A DNA stretch of 64,000 bases from Eriocheir sinensis (Eukaryota > Arthropoda > Malacostraca > Decapoda > Varunidae). Below, one piece after another: positions 1 through 11,062 of the stretch. A program made the position numbers and the translations under genes. The DNA lies in the NCBI RefSeq assembly GCF_024679095.1, contig NW_026111621.1, positions 645,004 to 709,003 of the forward strand. Reading direction: 5' to 3'. The notes under the pieces were generated by a model. It did no database searches and had not been told where the DNA came from. It saw only the letters and a program-made list of their open reading frames with translations. Position 1 is the first letter of the stretch; each line of letters begins with the position of its first letter.

Positions 1-2619
1 GGCACGCTGACGCTTCTGGGGCCCTTCTTTGCACAGCACACCTCACACGCGTGACACCATTCTTCCACGTCCTTCCTCATGCCAACCCAGTAGAACCTTT
101 GGCGCAGGCGACTCAGTGTCTTCTTTACCCCAAGGTGTCCGCTGGTGATGCTGTCATGCATTTCTTTCAAGACGCCTTCCCGGGACTTCACAGGTAACAC
201 CGTGGACCAGTAGTGGTCAAGACCATCATGAGAGACCCAGCGTCGCTGCAACACCCCGTCGTCTAACCTCAGAGAGTCCCACAGAGTCCAGGACTGCTTG
301 GTGGTAGGGCTTTCTCGAGATTACTTCCCACCCAGGTCGCGTTGACGACTGACTCAGCCACTCCATAATTGGTCTCAGATCTCGGTCCTCCCGCTGCAGT
401 TTTCCCAAGTCTTCCCATGGCACCTCCGCTGTCTGTTCCACTGTAGTGCGGCGGCACATATTCTGGACGCTTTCCCTCTGGAGGCAATGTTGACACTCCG
501 GTAGGCATGGGCGCCGGCTCAAGCTGTCCGCGTTACCGTGTGTTAGTCCAGATCGGTGCACAATAGTGTAGTGATGCTGCTCTAGTTTACCTATCCAGCG
601 AGCAAGCTGGCCCTCAGGGTTTTTCAGTGACTTCAGCCACCGCAATGCAGCGTGATCCGTGCGGATGGTGAAAGTTGCACCGTACAGGTAAGCATGGAAA
701 AGTCAAGGCTCTTGACTACTGCCAGGAGTTCTTTCCGGTCACGCAATAGTTTTTCTCGGCTGGAGTGAGCTTTGCTGAAGTAGGCCACAACCCGTTCCAT
801 GTCGGCACATGCCTGGGACAGCACTCCACCAATCCCCTCATCACTGGCATCACAATCCAGTATAAAAGGCTTAGAGGGGTCTGGGTAGGTGAGTACGGGC
901 GAGCTGATGAGGGCCTCCTTGAGCTTCTCAAAGGCAACCTGAGTTTCCGCTGTCCACTCAAACTTGCGCCCCTTCTTCGTCAGGAGGTGCAGTGGTGCAG
1001 CAATCGTAGCGAAGCCTTTCACAAACCTGCGGTAGTATGAGCACAACCCGAGGAAGCTCCGCAGCTCCTTCACGTTGGTGGGTGTCGGCCAGTCCCTTAC
1101 CGCAGCCACCTTCTCAGGATCAGTGCGTACTCCAGCCTCGCTCACGATGTGTCCCAAGTATTGGACCTCCTTTGGAACAGACAGCATTTCTTCGGGCTGA
1201 GCTTAAGGTGTGCAGCTCTAAACCGGGCGAAAACCTCTGATAGCCGTTTCATCTCCTGCTCGAAGGTCTGGCCAAAGACAATCACGTCGTCGAGGTAGAT
1301 GAGTGCCGTCTTCCAGTGAAGTCCTCCAGCACCCTCTCCATCAGCCGCTCGAACGTGGCCGGCGCGTTGCACAGGCCAAAGGGCATGACCTTAAACTGCC
1401 ACAGGCCTTGACCGTAGGAGAAGGCTGTTTTCTCTTTGTCCTGCTCCGCCATTTTGACTTGGTGATACCCAGACTTCATATCCAGTGTTGAAAACCACTT
1501 GGAGCCCACCAAGGCGTCGAGCGTGTCGTCGATCCGTGGGAGTGGGTATGAATCCTTGATGGTGAGATCGTTAAGGGCTCGGTAGTCCACGCAGCACCTG
1601 AGGGAACCGTCCTTTTTCCTGACGAGCACTACAGCAGACGCCCACGGGCTGCTGGACCGCTCGATTAACCCCTGTTGCCGGAGATCATCCATTACCTTAT
1701 CCATCTCCTTGCGACGGGCTGGTGCCATCCTTCGAGGAGCTTGCTTCACTGGGCGGTGGCTACCTGTGTCGATGTGGTGCTCTACCAGGTCCGTACACCC
1801 CAAGTCCAGGTCTCCTGTGGAAAACACATCTGTATTTCTCACGAGAAGCTCCCTGAGCTGTTCCACTTGGGGTTCCTCTAGACACTTGGAGCTCCTGTCA
1901 AACAGATCGCGCAGGTAGTCAGGCAGCTCCTCCTGGGGCTTCTTCAGGGTTCTCCTGCAGACACAGGTTCTTGGTTTCTGGTCGATCTCTTGGCACAATC
2001 CCACCATGGTCCCTTGTTTTATTTTCTTTGGGCTGAAGGAGACATTGGCCACGACGACAGGCACTTCCGCTGCAGCAGGGTCTACCAAAGTACTTCCTAC
2101 AATCACCCCGTTTTCTACCGGGCATCGACTTCCACTTTCTACCACACACAGGCTAGCCGGGGGGGCACCCGTAATTTGACAGGGTAACAGCATCTCCGAC
2201 CTCGGAGGAATAATGGTGGTGCGCTTGACCGTCACTGGCAGGTCTTCCTTGTTCACAGTCGTCAGTGGCACCCTCCTTCCTCCTACAGTCAGCTGCTTAG
2301 CGCGGAAGTCCAGCTCGCACCTGTGGGAGACAAGATAATCCATACCTAGGATGCAGGGGTCATCCATGTCGGCCACGTACACAGAGAGGAACTCTTCCTT
2401 TCCTCCGAGCTCAAACTTCACGTCCACTGGGCCTCTGAGCTCTGCGTAGTGTCCTGTGACTCCGCACAGTCGATGCGGCGTCTTAGGAAGCCGACGATGA
2501 CTCACCACGTCAGGCCGCACCAATGTGCGTTCCGAGCCTGTGTCGACGACCACAGGCCACAACACTCCGTCAACCTTGCCCTCCACTTGGCAGCTTGTCA
2601 TGGTGGTTCTCCTGCACAC
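1..2619 (-). pseudogene. pol: GYP1 Pol: protease, RT, RNase H, integrase head; multiply frameshifted
   Basis: The first open piece (2619-1282) holds an aspartic protease with DTGSE (about 2533-2545) and the RT fingers and palm through WQFKVMPFGLCNAPATFERL. The frame then changes and the catalytic YLDD follows at 1286-1297. After another break, 1187-633 gives the end of RT and RNase H (phrases [17 protein letters not shown] and [16 protein letters not shown]). After further breaks, 645-226 gives the RNase H tail and linker (NADSLSRRP). From ~220 to base 1 a third frame gives the integrase H2C2 zinc head (HDSITSGH, then WCHAC). Each domain is well preserved, so the copy is either young and broken by small indels or has consensus errors. 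Confidence 0.88.
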
Positions 2620-2682
2620 TGATATCTTCGGGGCATGTACAGGACAGACTGGTCGTTGCCCCGTGAACCAGTCCTTCTTAGT

Positions 2683-4069
2683 TTACGTAGTGGTGTTCCC
2701 TCTTTGTGGCACTTTTTTCCGACACTCATTCTTCCAGTGCCCCTTTTCTCCACAGGTCCAGCACTTGGGTCCTTCCTGGGCTTCTTCTTAGCGGCACCTT
2801 CATATTCCTTCTTCCTCTTATAGCATTCGTTCTCCTTGTGCCCAACCTTCTCGCAGTACCAGCACGTTCCTTGAACCTGTCTGTGTCGCTGACAGCGCCC
2901 TTTCGTGCCCTAAAGCCAGAAGTCGAGTCGTCCCTGAAGCTTGATAAGCTAGACCTAACAAAGGACTCAAACTCCATGGCACGTGCCAGAGCTTCCTGCA
3001 TTGATGTTGGCTTAGCTTGGTTCACTTGTATCTTCAGCTGAGGGCTGTCCAGGGCATCGATGAATTGATCACGCAGCAAAACCATCAGCAGGTCAGGGGT
3101 GGCACCTGGGTATGCCTTGTGCGCCATGCTCTCAAGGTCCTGAGCGAGTTCCTGGAGAGACTCGCCGCGCCTCCTGTTGCGGGTTCTGAACCTAACCCTG
3201 AAGAGCTCGTTCTGGTGCTTGGTCCCATATCGTTGCTCCAGCGCCTGTGCCAGCCCGCTGTAGCTGCCCTTTGTCGCATTGTCGAGCTGAGCAAGGACCT
3301 CCAGCGCCGCCCCTTTCAGGCTAGTGGCCAGCTGTACCGCGCACTCTTGGTCATCCCATCCGTTCCGAGCTGCCAACAGCTCAAACTGAGCGTGGTAAGC
3401 CTCCCAGGAGACCTTGCCATCAAACTCTTGAGGCTTCTTTCTAACAGGCGAACCCAGCAGACTCATGGGGCTGGCGGAACTTCTTGCGGAGATAAACTCA
3501 GGCGAAACAGGGCTCAAACTACCCCGGACTTGCGTAGGAGAAGCATCTTGGGTACAACTAGCAGGCACTGGCTGTCCGTTTCCAGCCAAGCAGTCTTCAA
3601 GGGCCTTCACGCTGTCACTTACTTCTAATATTTCTTTATGTGTCGTCTCCCGTACCACCTCCATCTCTTGTTGAAGATTTGTGTGTTCTTTCTCCACTTC
3701 TATCAGGCGTTGTCCCAAGTTCGTGGTCACATCAGTCATTTCTCTTCGCACTGATTCACTTCCATCTTGTACTGCTTTTAGCTGTAGCTGTAATCCCGTG
3801 AAGCGATCTTCTAGCTGTTCTTTGAGTTCTTGGAGTGTTCCTTCTTGTTGTTGCTGTGCTCTTTCTTGTTGTTCTTTGAGTTCTTGGAGTGTTCCTTCTT
3901 GTTGTTGCTGTGCTCTTTCTTGTTGTTCTTTGAGTTCTTGGTGTGCTTTTTCTTGTTGTTCCTTGAGTTCTTGGAGTGCTCTTTCTTGTTTCTCCCCCTG
4001 TAGTCTCAAGGCTTCCAAAAGTTCAGTCAACATGTCGTCCCTCTGGGCAGCTTGGGAACGAGTCTCCAT
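2683..4069 (-). pseudogene. gag: GYP1 Gag, frameshifted
   Basis: Gag packages the element RNA. Translation probably starts at the METRSQ methionine (4069) rather than the upstream in-frame ATG at 4081. Residues ~15-150 form a Gln/Glu/Lys-rich coiled coil with an 18-residue block repeated in tandem. Residues ~210-390 look like a retrotransposon Gag capsid domain (phrases WEAYHAQFELLA and ESLQELAQDLESMAHKAYPG). Near 2880 the frame breaks. A first CCHC knuckle (CX2CX4HX4C, about 2830-2870) and a second one (about 2715-2760) then lie in two different frames, so two indels have occurred. The second-knuckle frame ends at TAA 2683-2685 and is the same frame as Pol. Confidence 0.8.
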
Positions 4070-4084
4070 GGCGAAAAACAAATG

Positions 4085-4102
4085 CCTACACTCCTGACAC
4101 CA
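4085..4102 (-). promoter_or_regulatory. Primer binding site of GYP1, tRNA-Leu type
   Basis: On the minus strand this reads TGGTGTCAGGAGTGTAGG, immediately inside the LTR. TGG complements the CCA end of a tRNA. The next bases complement the 3' acceptor end of the tRNA-Leu class whose 5' end is GTCAGGA. The tRNA assignment is from general knowledge of tRNA-Leu sequence, not from a search. Confidence 0.65.
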
Positions 4103-4103
4103 G

Positions 4104-4510
4104 TGTTATGCCGGACGTGTTACTTGGGTTCCGTGTCGCCGTCAGGAGACTCCGTGGGAGGGAGATATGTAAACACTTTCCACAGTTTCTGTAGTTTAAT
4201 GTTCTTCCTTAGTAGTACACTTCACTCTGACTCTTCACTTACCACTAGCTTACTATCACTGGGACTGGACTCTCTCTCGCCCTCTTCTCCTATATATATC
4301 CAGAACAGTACAGTCTAGAATATTACAGTATATTTCAGATCATACAAGAAAATGTAGCAAAAATATATGCAAGTTGGCAATACTTCCCGCCTGGCGCCTG
4401 GCCGCGCCCCGTGGGGCGCGGACGGCTCGCCTTGCTCTCCGCCCCTTTGCTCGTTTCTCCGGGAGCCTTCTAGAGGCCTATGGTCGCCGGGGGAGGCTTC
4501 CAGCACAACA
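4104..4510 (-). repeat. 5' LTR of GYP1
   Basis: The segment begins TGTTATG on the plus strand and ends CACAACA, giving the short terminal inverted TGTT/AACA expected of an LTR (407 bp). Its inner edge sits one base from a primer binding site. It contains a TATA run in the right orientation. The partner LTR is outside the window, so the outer edge rests on the terminal motif alone. The bases just outside (4511-4515, GTGTG) would be the target duplication. Confidence 0.7.
4290..4299 (-). promoter_or_regulatory. TATA box inside the GYP1 LTR
   Basis: The run GATATATATA on the minus strand lies in the middle of the LTR, upstream of Gag in the reading direction. This is where the U3/R core promoter of a gypsy LTR is expected. 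The start site cannot be fixed from sequence alone. Confidence 0.45.
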
Positions 4511-4913
4511 GTGTGTACCGTGTGTGTGTGACCGTGAAATTATATTATTGTATAATATTATATTATATTATAATATAATGTAGTTAGATATATACCAGAT
4601 TACATGAATTCAATTTAGAAATGCGATAATGAATGTCTTCTACATGATGATGATGATGATGACGAGGTAAAACATCACGAACAGTCTGAAACACTTTTTC
4701 TTATTAAACTTTGAAAATACCGCGTGCAATGCTGTCCTTCACAGAGGCAGGCAGTGACTAATGCTCCTTACCATCAAATACAGCAAATAGGCTTGAGGGT
4801 CTGTTTAACTCGCAGCCTAAATTCCCGTCACTATAAAGCCTCAAAGACAATTCAGATCATCAAAAATCTGAAATCATTTATCCGTGAAGATTACGTAATA
4901 TCTAAGTATAAAT

Positions 4914-4982
<69 letters not shown>

Positions 4983-5450
4983 TGGGTGTGGGCGCGCGCG
5001 AGCGCGGAAAAGCCCGCGGTCGAGGACGCCTGCATGTGAACGTTTATAGCCTATTATTACGTATATATTTTTTTTTAATAAAATACAAGATCTTGGCTGT
5101 CAGGGATTTATTTTTTAAGTTAATAGGCATAACAATCTCCCTTAATAAGTGCAGTATATTTTTAAATGTATCATAGTTTGATAAACAACTTAGAATTGCT
5201 CTTGACTAAATTTGACCGAAACTAAAAACTCGTGTCAAAATGTAGCGACAGGCTAAATAATTTTTTTTTATTAAGCGTTAGCGACGGGCACTTTTGATAA
5301 ATATCTATCTTAAAATTATGTAGAGTGCACCTGTGACCACCGATCACCACAACAGTACGATTTCGATAGGATATAATAATTTTCATGTCGCGTGGAGGGG
5401 CTGCCAGATGTCAGTTTCTGAACGAAACTTACTGGACAGTGTGACATTAG
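4511..5450. other. AT-rich spacer with a (TG)n microsatellite, no gene seen
   Basis: The stretch contains an ATTATA-rich tract (4540-4580), a short (GAT)n run (about 4645-4663) and a (TG)n run of about 60 bases at 4917-4978, followed by a GC-rich patch. No open frame has coding character and I see no promoter or RNA gene. Confidence 0.7.
4917..4978. repeat. (TG)n microsatellite
   Basis: Nearly uninterrupted TG dinucleotides, about 30 copies, ending in a GTGGG variant. Confidence 0.97.
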
Positions 5451-5453
5451 TCT

Positions 5454-6550
5454 CTATAGCCGACTGTACGTAGGTAGGTAAGGAAGAAGGGAAATGAATG
5501 GTAGATTAGAGATTTGGAGGGTAAAATGACAAGTGATTCGCGTTCTCCTTCTCCCTTGTATAAGAAAGGTGAAGATTGGGTGGAAAGGTAGGTATGTAGG
5601 TAGATGAAGAAACTGGTATTGGAAAGGTAAAATAGTAGAGAGAAAGTTAATAGAGAAAGAGATATGTAAGATAGTTGATGAAAAGTAGAAAGAAGGAAAA
5701 AGGTAAAGAAAAAGATAGATAAAAGATTTGAATGTTAGAATGAGTAGGAGAAAAAGGAAGAAAATGAAGAGAATGATAGAAAAAGAGATTTGGGCAGCAC
5801 AAAGATAAACTAGGAGGATGAAGAGAAAATAAATAACGAGATTTGGATAGTGGAATATGAGGTAGAAGGAGTGAAGCAGGAGAGGAAAAAGATACATAGA
5901 GGGATTTGGATTGTAAAAATGAATAGTAAAATGAGAATGAACTAGAATGATGATAAAAGAGTAGAATGAGCAGATAGATACGTGACTGAAGAGGTGTATA
6001 GGTAGATAGATAGTTGGATAGATGAATAGAAAAGCTGATAAGGATTACACAAATAGATAGATAACTAGATGAATGTAAACAGATAAGAGAACACGTAGAT
6101 TACAGGTGTGAACTGAATGAAAAATGAAAAATGAATGGGAAAAAATGAAAAAGAAAGAAATGAAAAATGAAAAACGAAGTGAACTGAATGAAAAAAAATG
6201 AAAAATGTAGTGAATGAATAATGGACTAGATGAAAAATTAAAAATGTGAAAAACGAACTGAATGAAAAATGAAAAAAAATGAATGAAAAATATAAAAAAG
6301 AAATGAAAATAAAGTGAGTGAAAAATGAATGAAAAATGAAAAAAATGAATGAAATGAAAAAAAATGTGAAATGAAGTGCATGAAAAATAAAAACAATTAA
6401 TGAAAATGAAAAAAATGAATGAAAAAAAAATAAAAAAATGAATGGAAAATGAAGTGAATGAAAACTTAAGTGAATGAAAAATGAACTGCATGAAAAATAA
6501 ATGAAGGTAGATAAAAAGGTTATTGGAAAAGTATATAAATAGAGAGTCAA
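5454..6550. repeat. Purine-rich degenerate repeat tract (GAAAAATGAA-like)
   Basis: The plus strand is almost all A and G, with scattered T. Between 6110 and 6500 short imperfect copies of GAAAAATGAA dominate. The minus-strand open frames here are Phe/Ile/Ser-rich products of the base composition and have no domain character. Confidence 0.85.
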
Positions 6551-6559
6551 ATAAACGAA

Positions 6560-7123
6560 TATAAAAAGGATAAAGGTTAATAAAAGATAACTAGATAGAT
6601 AAATAAACGAAAATTAACAGGCTAATCTATCCATAAATTCAATAAAAAAAGTATAGCTTGATAAACAGATTGAGCCAGACTGATAGATAGATATGGATAG
6701 ATAAATCAATAAACACATGAAGGTTATTACACACGAATATTTATGTATGCATGAATGAATGTTTGTGAGTGAGTGCAATACGTGTTCATGGATGCTTGTA
6801 TACAGACACACAGACAGACAGACAGATACACAGACAGATAGACAGACAGGCAGTGACCAACAAACAGACAGATTAACAGAAAAACGGACAGAGCAAATGA
6901 TACAAAAACGCTAACAGAAATATAAACAAATAGACAAACTAAGAGACAGACAGACACAGAAAAACAGACACAAGGACAAAATGCATAAAAACACATACAA
7001 ACACACAAAAAGATGGAAAAATAGAATGACTAACCTACATACATACATACATACATACATACATACAGACAAACAGACAGACAGACAGGAAGACAGACAG
7101 ACAGACAGACAGACAGTAAGACA

Positions 7124-7200
<77 letters not shown>

Positions 7201-7206
7201 ACACAC
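6560..7206. repeat. Compound GATA / CAGA / CATA / CA microsatellite
   Basis: Scattered GATA and CAGA tetranucleotides lead into (CATA)n at 7033-7067, (CAGA)n at 7068-7124 and (CA)n at 7125-7206. The steps between units are single-base changes, which suggests successive slippage and substitution in one growing microsatellite. Confidence 0.95.
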
Positions 7207-7289
7207 AGGTTTTGCACTGGGCTAAAACGTTAAATGTTTGGCCTAAAAAGTTTTGAAACATTAATTTGCAAAAGTTGTTGTTGATTAAG

Positions 7290-8050
7290 AGCACCTCTCT
7301 CTCTCTCTCTCATAAATGTCCTTCCAGTTGATTATTTACTAATGTTCTGCCTCCTCCTCCTCCTCCTCTTCCTGCTCCTCCTCTCTTTCTCCTTCTCTTC
7401 CTCTTTCTCTTTTTTTCTTTTCTTCTCCTCTTTCTCTCTTTCTTTTTTTCCTCTCTCTTTCTTCTCATTCTGTTTCTTCTCTTTTTTTTCTTTCACTTTC
7501 TTTTCCTCTTCCTCATCTTCATCATCATCATCTCTTCCTACCTCCCCTTCCCTCCCCTTGCCTACCTATCAACCTCCTCCTTATCATCCTCCTTCCCTTC
7601 TCTCCCCTTCCCTTCTCTTCCTCCTTTCCCTTTCCTTCCCTTCCCATCCTCCTTACCTATCTACCTACCTCTCCTACTTTCCCCTTTCCTGCCTATCCCT
7701 TTCCTTCCCCTTCCTCTTTTACCCCTCCATTCCTTCCTACCTTGTCATCATCATCATCATCATCATCATCACCACCCTTTCCCTATGACGTCACCACCGA
7801 GAAAAAACAAGTAAAGAAGAAAAAAACAAGAAGAAATAAGGAAAAATGTCAAAAGGAAAAGACAAAATCAATGAGTTAAAAAAATAGAATAAGAAAAATC
7901 AATAGTGAAATAAAAGCCAGAAAACGAGTAAAATAATAAAGAAGAAGAAGAAGAACAACTAATACAAGAAAACAAGAAGAACAAAAAAGAAAAACAAAGA
8001 AAAAAAACTCCATGCAGGAAAAAAGGTAAAAAGGTAAAAAAAAAAAATCG
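7290..8050. repeat. Pyrimidine-rich tract followed by purine-rich tract
   Basis: A (CT)n run at 7296-7311 and a CCT/CTT-rich tract at 7340-7740 end in a (TCA)n run near 7743-7770. From about 7800 to 8050 the same strand switches to AAG/GAA-rich sequence. No gene is visible. Confidence 0.85.
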
Positions 8051-8357
8051 TGCTCCTATTTTGTGGGCGGACTCGGCTCCTTGAATGTAAATCAGGCGGC
8101 GTATTGTCAACAGGTGCGCGCGGACAGGTAAAGAGGAGGGGGTGAAAGGTGAGGTGAGGTTACAGCGTGAAGGAGGTGGTGATGACGAGGACTGGTGGTG
8201 GTGTTAGTGGTGGTGATGTTACGTAGCGGTGTTAGTGGTGATGGGTGATGACTGGAATGGAGATGAGTGGAGTGGTGACTGACTACAAGGTGTGGCTATG
8301 TTATGAGGTTAATGAATGGTGAAGAGAGGGATGGGGAGAGTGAGTGTGAATGTGATT
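8051..8357. other. Spacer with GGT/GAT-rich degenerate repeat, no gene seen
   Basis: A short GC-richer patch (8050-8140) is followed by irregular GGTGGTGAT-like repeats. No frame has a recognisable domain. Confidence 0.6.
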
Positions 8358-8358
8358 G

Positions 8359-8418
<60 letters not shown>
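8358..8418. repeat. (GT)n microsatellite
   Basis: About 30 uninterrupted GT dinucleotides. Confidence 0.97.
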
Positions 8419-8420
<2 letters not shown>

Positions 8421-8702
8421 TACCCGTGAGCATTTCGAATCACACACATACGCACACACACGCACAAAGTTATCTCGCTCCTAAACTAACTCGGTACAAT
8501 TCGTCACATCAATGGAAAAAAAAAAAACTAATGCAAAACACAGTCGAAATAAAAACTCACCGGCGCTGGATGGATTTTTATGGCTCGTTCGGCGCGGCCA
8601 AACTCGGCGAGGCGGCCCCTAAAAAATACAGTAAGAAAACTTTGGCGTAATTAATGACTTTTTCCGTGTTTTTATTAGTATTAGAATTATTATTAGGAGT
8701 AG
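8419..8702. other. Unassigned spacer
   Basis: Short ACAC runs are followed by a mixed-composition stretch with a GC-rich patch near 8565-8620. I see no gene, splice-bounded exon or RNA. Confidence 0.5.
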
Positions 8703-8704
8703 TA

Positions 8705-8766
<62 letters not shown>

Positions 8767-8990
8767 ATGGTTTTAGTAGTAACAGCAATATGGTGGTGAT
8801 AGTGATGATGGTGACCGTAGTGGTGATTAAGTTATGGTGATGGTAGTGAAGCTCGTGGTAGTGATATGTCGGCAGTGGTGGAGTCGGTAGTGGTGATTAA
8901 TGGCACTGGTAGTGGTGGTGATGGTTGAGGTAGTGTTGACGATAGAGGTGGTGGTGGTGATGGTGGTGGTGATTATAGAGGCAGAACAAA
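8703..8990. repeat. (AGT)n microsatellite and degenerate GTGGTGATG tract
   Basis: Perfect AGT trinucleotides run from 8703 to about 8766. A decayed trinucleotide tract (GTGGTGATG-like) follows to about 8990. Confidence 0.93.
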
Positions 8991-9228
8991 CACTATCACC
9001 ACCACCACCTCCACCAGAACCAATATCGGAAAAAAGTATTGGGCCAACATATTTTTTGAGAGATTTTTATTGCCAGCCAGTAGTTGCCCTTTCTTTCCGC
9101 CCTTATGATTAGGTGTAGGTGCGCACGTGGGTAGGCTGGCCCGCTCCCAAAGATGGATTAGTTAGTAAGCTTTTTCTCCTATTCTTTTGTCCTTTTTTTC
9201 AATTAGTGAGTGTGAAATAGATAGAATG

Positions 9229-9374
<146 letters not shown>

Positions 9375-9399
9375 GCTCAGAGATACCCTGGAGATACCT

Positions 9400-10120
9400 T
9401 TTTTTTTCCCCCTTCCTTCCTTCCTCACTTGTCTTCATTTCCTTCCCGTTTGATGTTTTCTCTCTTCCTTTTCCTCCATTTCCCCCCCTTTCCTCCTCCC
9501 CGCCTCCTTCTCTCCATCACTTCTTGCTATTTTCCTTTTTCAGTCCTACTTTTTTTTATTCCTTACTTCCTTCTTCCTTCACCTCCCTACTTCCTTATTA
9601 TGTCTCTCCCTTACTTCTTTACTTCCTTCCTTCCTTCCTTCTATACTCGCCTCACAGTTCCCTATTCCCTTTCTTTCCTACTTCCTTTTTCCTCCTTTAC
9701 TTTCTTTTTTCCCCCTTAGTTTCTCCTTTTCCTGGTTTCTTCCTCCCTTTTCCTTTTCCTCCATTCTCAGCTTTTATTCCTCTCTCCATTATTGGCGTTC
9801 CTTCTTCTTCTCCTCAGTCCCTTGTCCCGCGTCTCTTATTATCCACCATTTCACTTTCTCTATCGTCCACTTTCTCTCTCTCTTCCCTACACTTTTTTCT
9901 CTCCCTCCAATCACACATTTTTCCGTAACTTTCCAAATATTTTCTCTCTTTCTTTTCTTCCACTAACAGCTCCCTTTTTTCCTTCCCTCTCTTTCTCTTC
10001 CTCCTCGCATTTACACTTTCCTTTACCACCTTCCCTTTCAGTTTCTTCCCTCCACTTCTTCTCTCCTTTCACTTCCAGCTCCATTTTTTCTCCTTTCCTT
10101 TCTATTATCTCTTCCTCCGG
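9400..10120. repeat. Pyrimidine-rich tract (CTT/TCC)
   Basis: The plus strand is about nine-tenths C and T for ~700 bases, with CCTTCCTTCCTT runs. The open frames here are Ser/Phe/Leu/Pro compositional products. Confidence 0.85.
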
Positions 10121-10448
10121 TGACGTCACGGCCGTAACCTCGGGACAAATACCAGTGTTATTATTCTAATTCATATATTTCGCGTAATACTTAAGATGGT
10201 GGGAGTAAACAATTATTGAAGGGAAAAATGCTCACTTCTTACCCCACAGGGCCGTTATTTCAACGTATCGAGCTGCCATTACGACTATTCCCAAGGCCGA
10301 GGAGAAGCTTGGCCAAGTTGTCACGGGTGACTCTACCATTCATGACGCTGAAGGCGTGTACAGCCATCACTAGGATCACAAAACAGTCCGTTAATACCCC
10401 GGCAACTTCAACGAGAGGCTTTTCAAACAGGCGAGCCGAGGCGAAGAT

Positions 10449-10620
10449 TATTTTATAAATAAGACCTTCCATCCAGCCAATCAGATCCCGTAGCTAAGCA
10501 CACCCTCCCTCCATCAAGCCAATCAGCTCCCGTAGCTAACATCTCCCTCCCTCCATCCAGCCAATCAGCTCCCGTAGCGATCTTCACTACAAAAGGTGCA
10601 ACTAGCTCTAGATTCAGCCC
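10449..10620. promoter_or_regulatory. Possible divergent promoter: three CCAATCAG boxes between two TATA-like elements
   Basis: CCAATCAG occurs three times at exact 42-base spacing (CCAAT at 10477, 10519, 10561), inside a 42 bp tandem unit that also contains CCCGTAG. To the right on the plus strand is TACAAAAG (10588-10595), then TTCAGCC (10613-10619), where an initiator would fall. To the left on the minus strand is TTTATAAAATAA (about 10450-10461). Paired CCAAT boxes with outward-facing TATA elements resemble shared promoters such as those between histone genes. No histone or other known gene follows on either side, so this may be a promoter relic or chance. Confidence 0.35.
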
Positions 10621-10779
10621 TATGCAATGTCAACTCTGTGCTCCCTAAAACGGCATATCGCAAACCGAGGTGATGTGGTAAATCTCGACCCTATACCGTG
10701 TAAGAAAAAGGAGAAGGGTGACTCCATCTCAAGAAATCAAAATCCCGTGGCTGATCCCCGAGGCCAGGCGAGCCTCAGA

Positions 10780-10782
<3 letters not shown>

Positions 10783-10865
<83 letters not shown>
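10783..10865. repeat. (CA)n microsatellite
   Basis: About 41 uninterrupted CA dinucleotides. Confidence 0.98.
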
Positions 10866-10868
<3 letters not shown>

Positions 10869-11062
10869 GATAATGAGGCAGGTGACTAATGGACTAACGC
10901 TCTGCCGTGACAGGATAGGGAGGCTTCCCTCCAGTAAGGAACAAAAAGAGGAGAGGAAGGCCTCCCAGAGGGAGTTGAAGCAACTCCCGGGGTCGTTGCC
11001 GAAGCTGATGTCGGTCTGCTCCTGCTGCGACAGGAAAAGTTATCGCGTGTTATTCGCCTAGC

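Larger units (their letters stand above)
1..4510 (-). mobile_element. Ty3/gypsy LTR retrotransposon (GYP1), left part outside window
   Basis: Read on the minus strand, the order is 5' LTR, primer binding site, Gag, protease, reverse transcriptase, RNase H, then the zinc-binding head of integrase. This is the Ty3/gypsy gene order. The integrase core and the 3' LTR would lie to the left of base 1. Gag and Pol carry at least six frame breaks, so this copy cannot make a full polyprotein unless several breaks are assembly errors. The group is clear from the protease-RT-RNase H-integrase order and the YLDD motif. The clade within Ty3/gypsy is not assigned. Confidence 0.9.

Noticed and set aside
10260..10472. 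Histone H4-like gene on the minus strand next to the CCAAT boxes
   Set aside because: A GLIY tetrapeptide and an M-x-V-x-A phrase at roughly H4 spacing drew attention, but the rest does not align and the frame is short.
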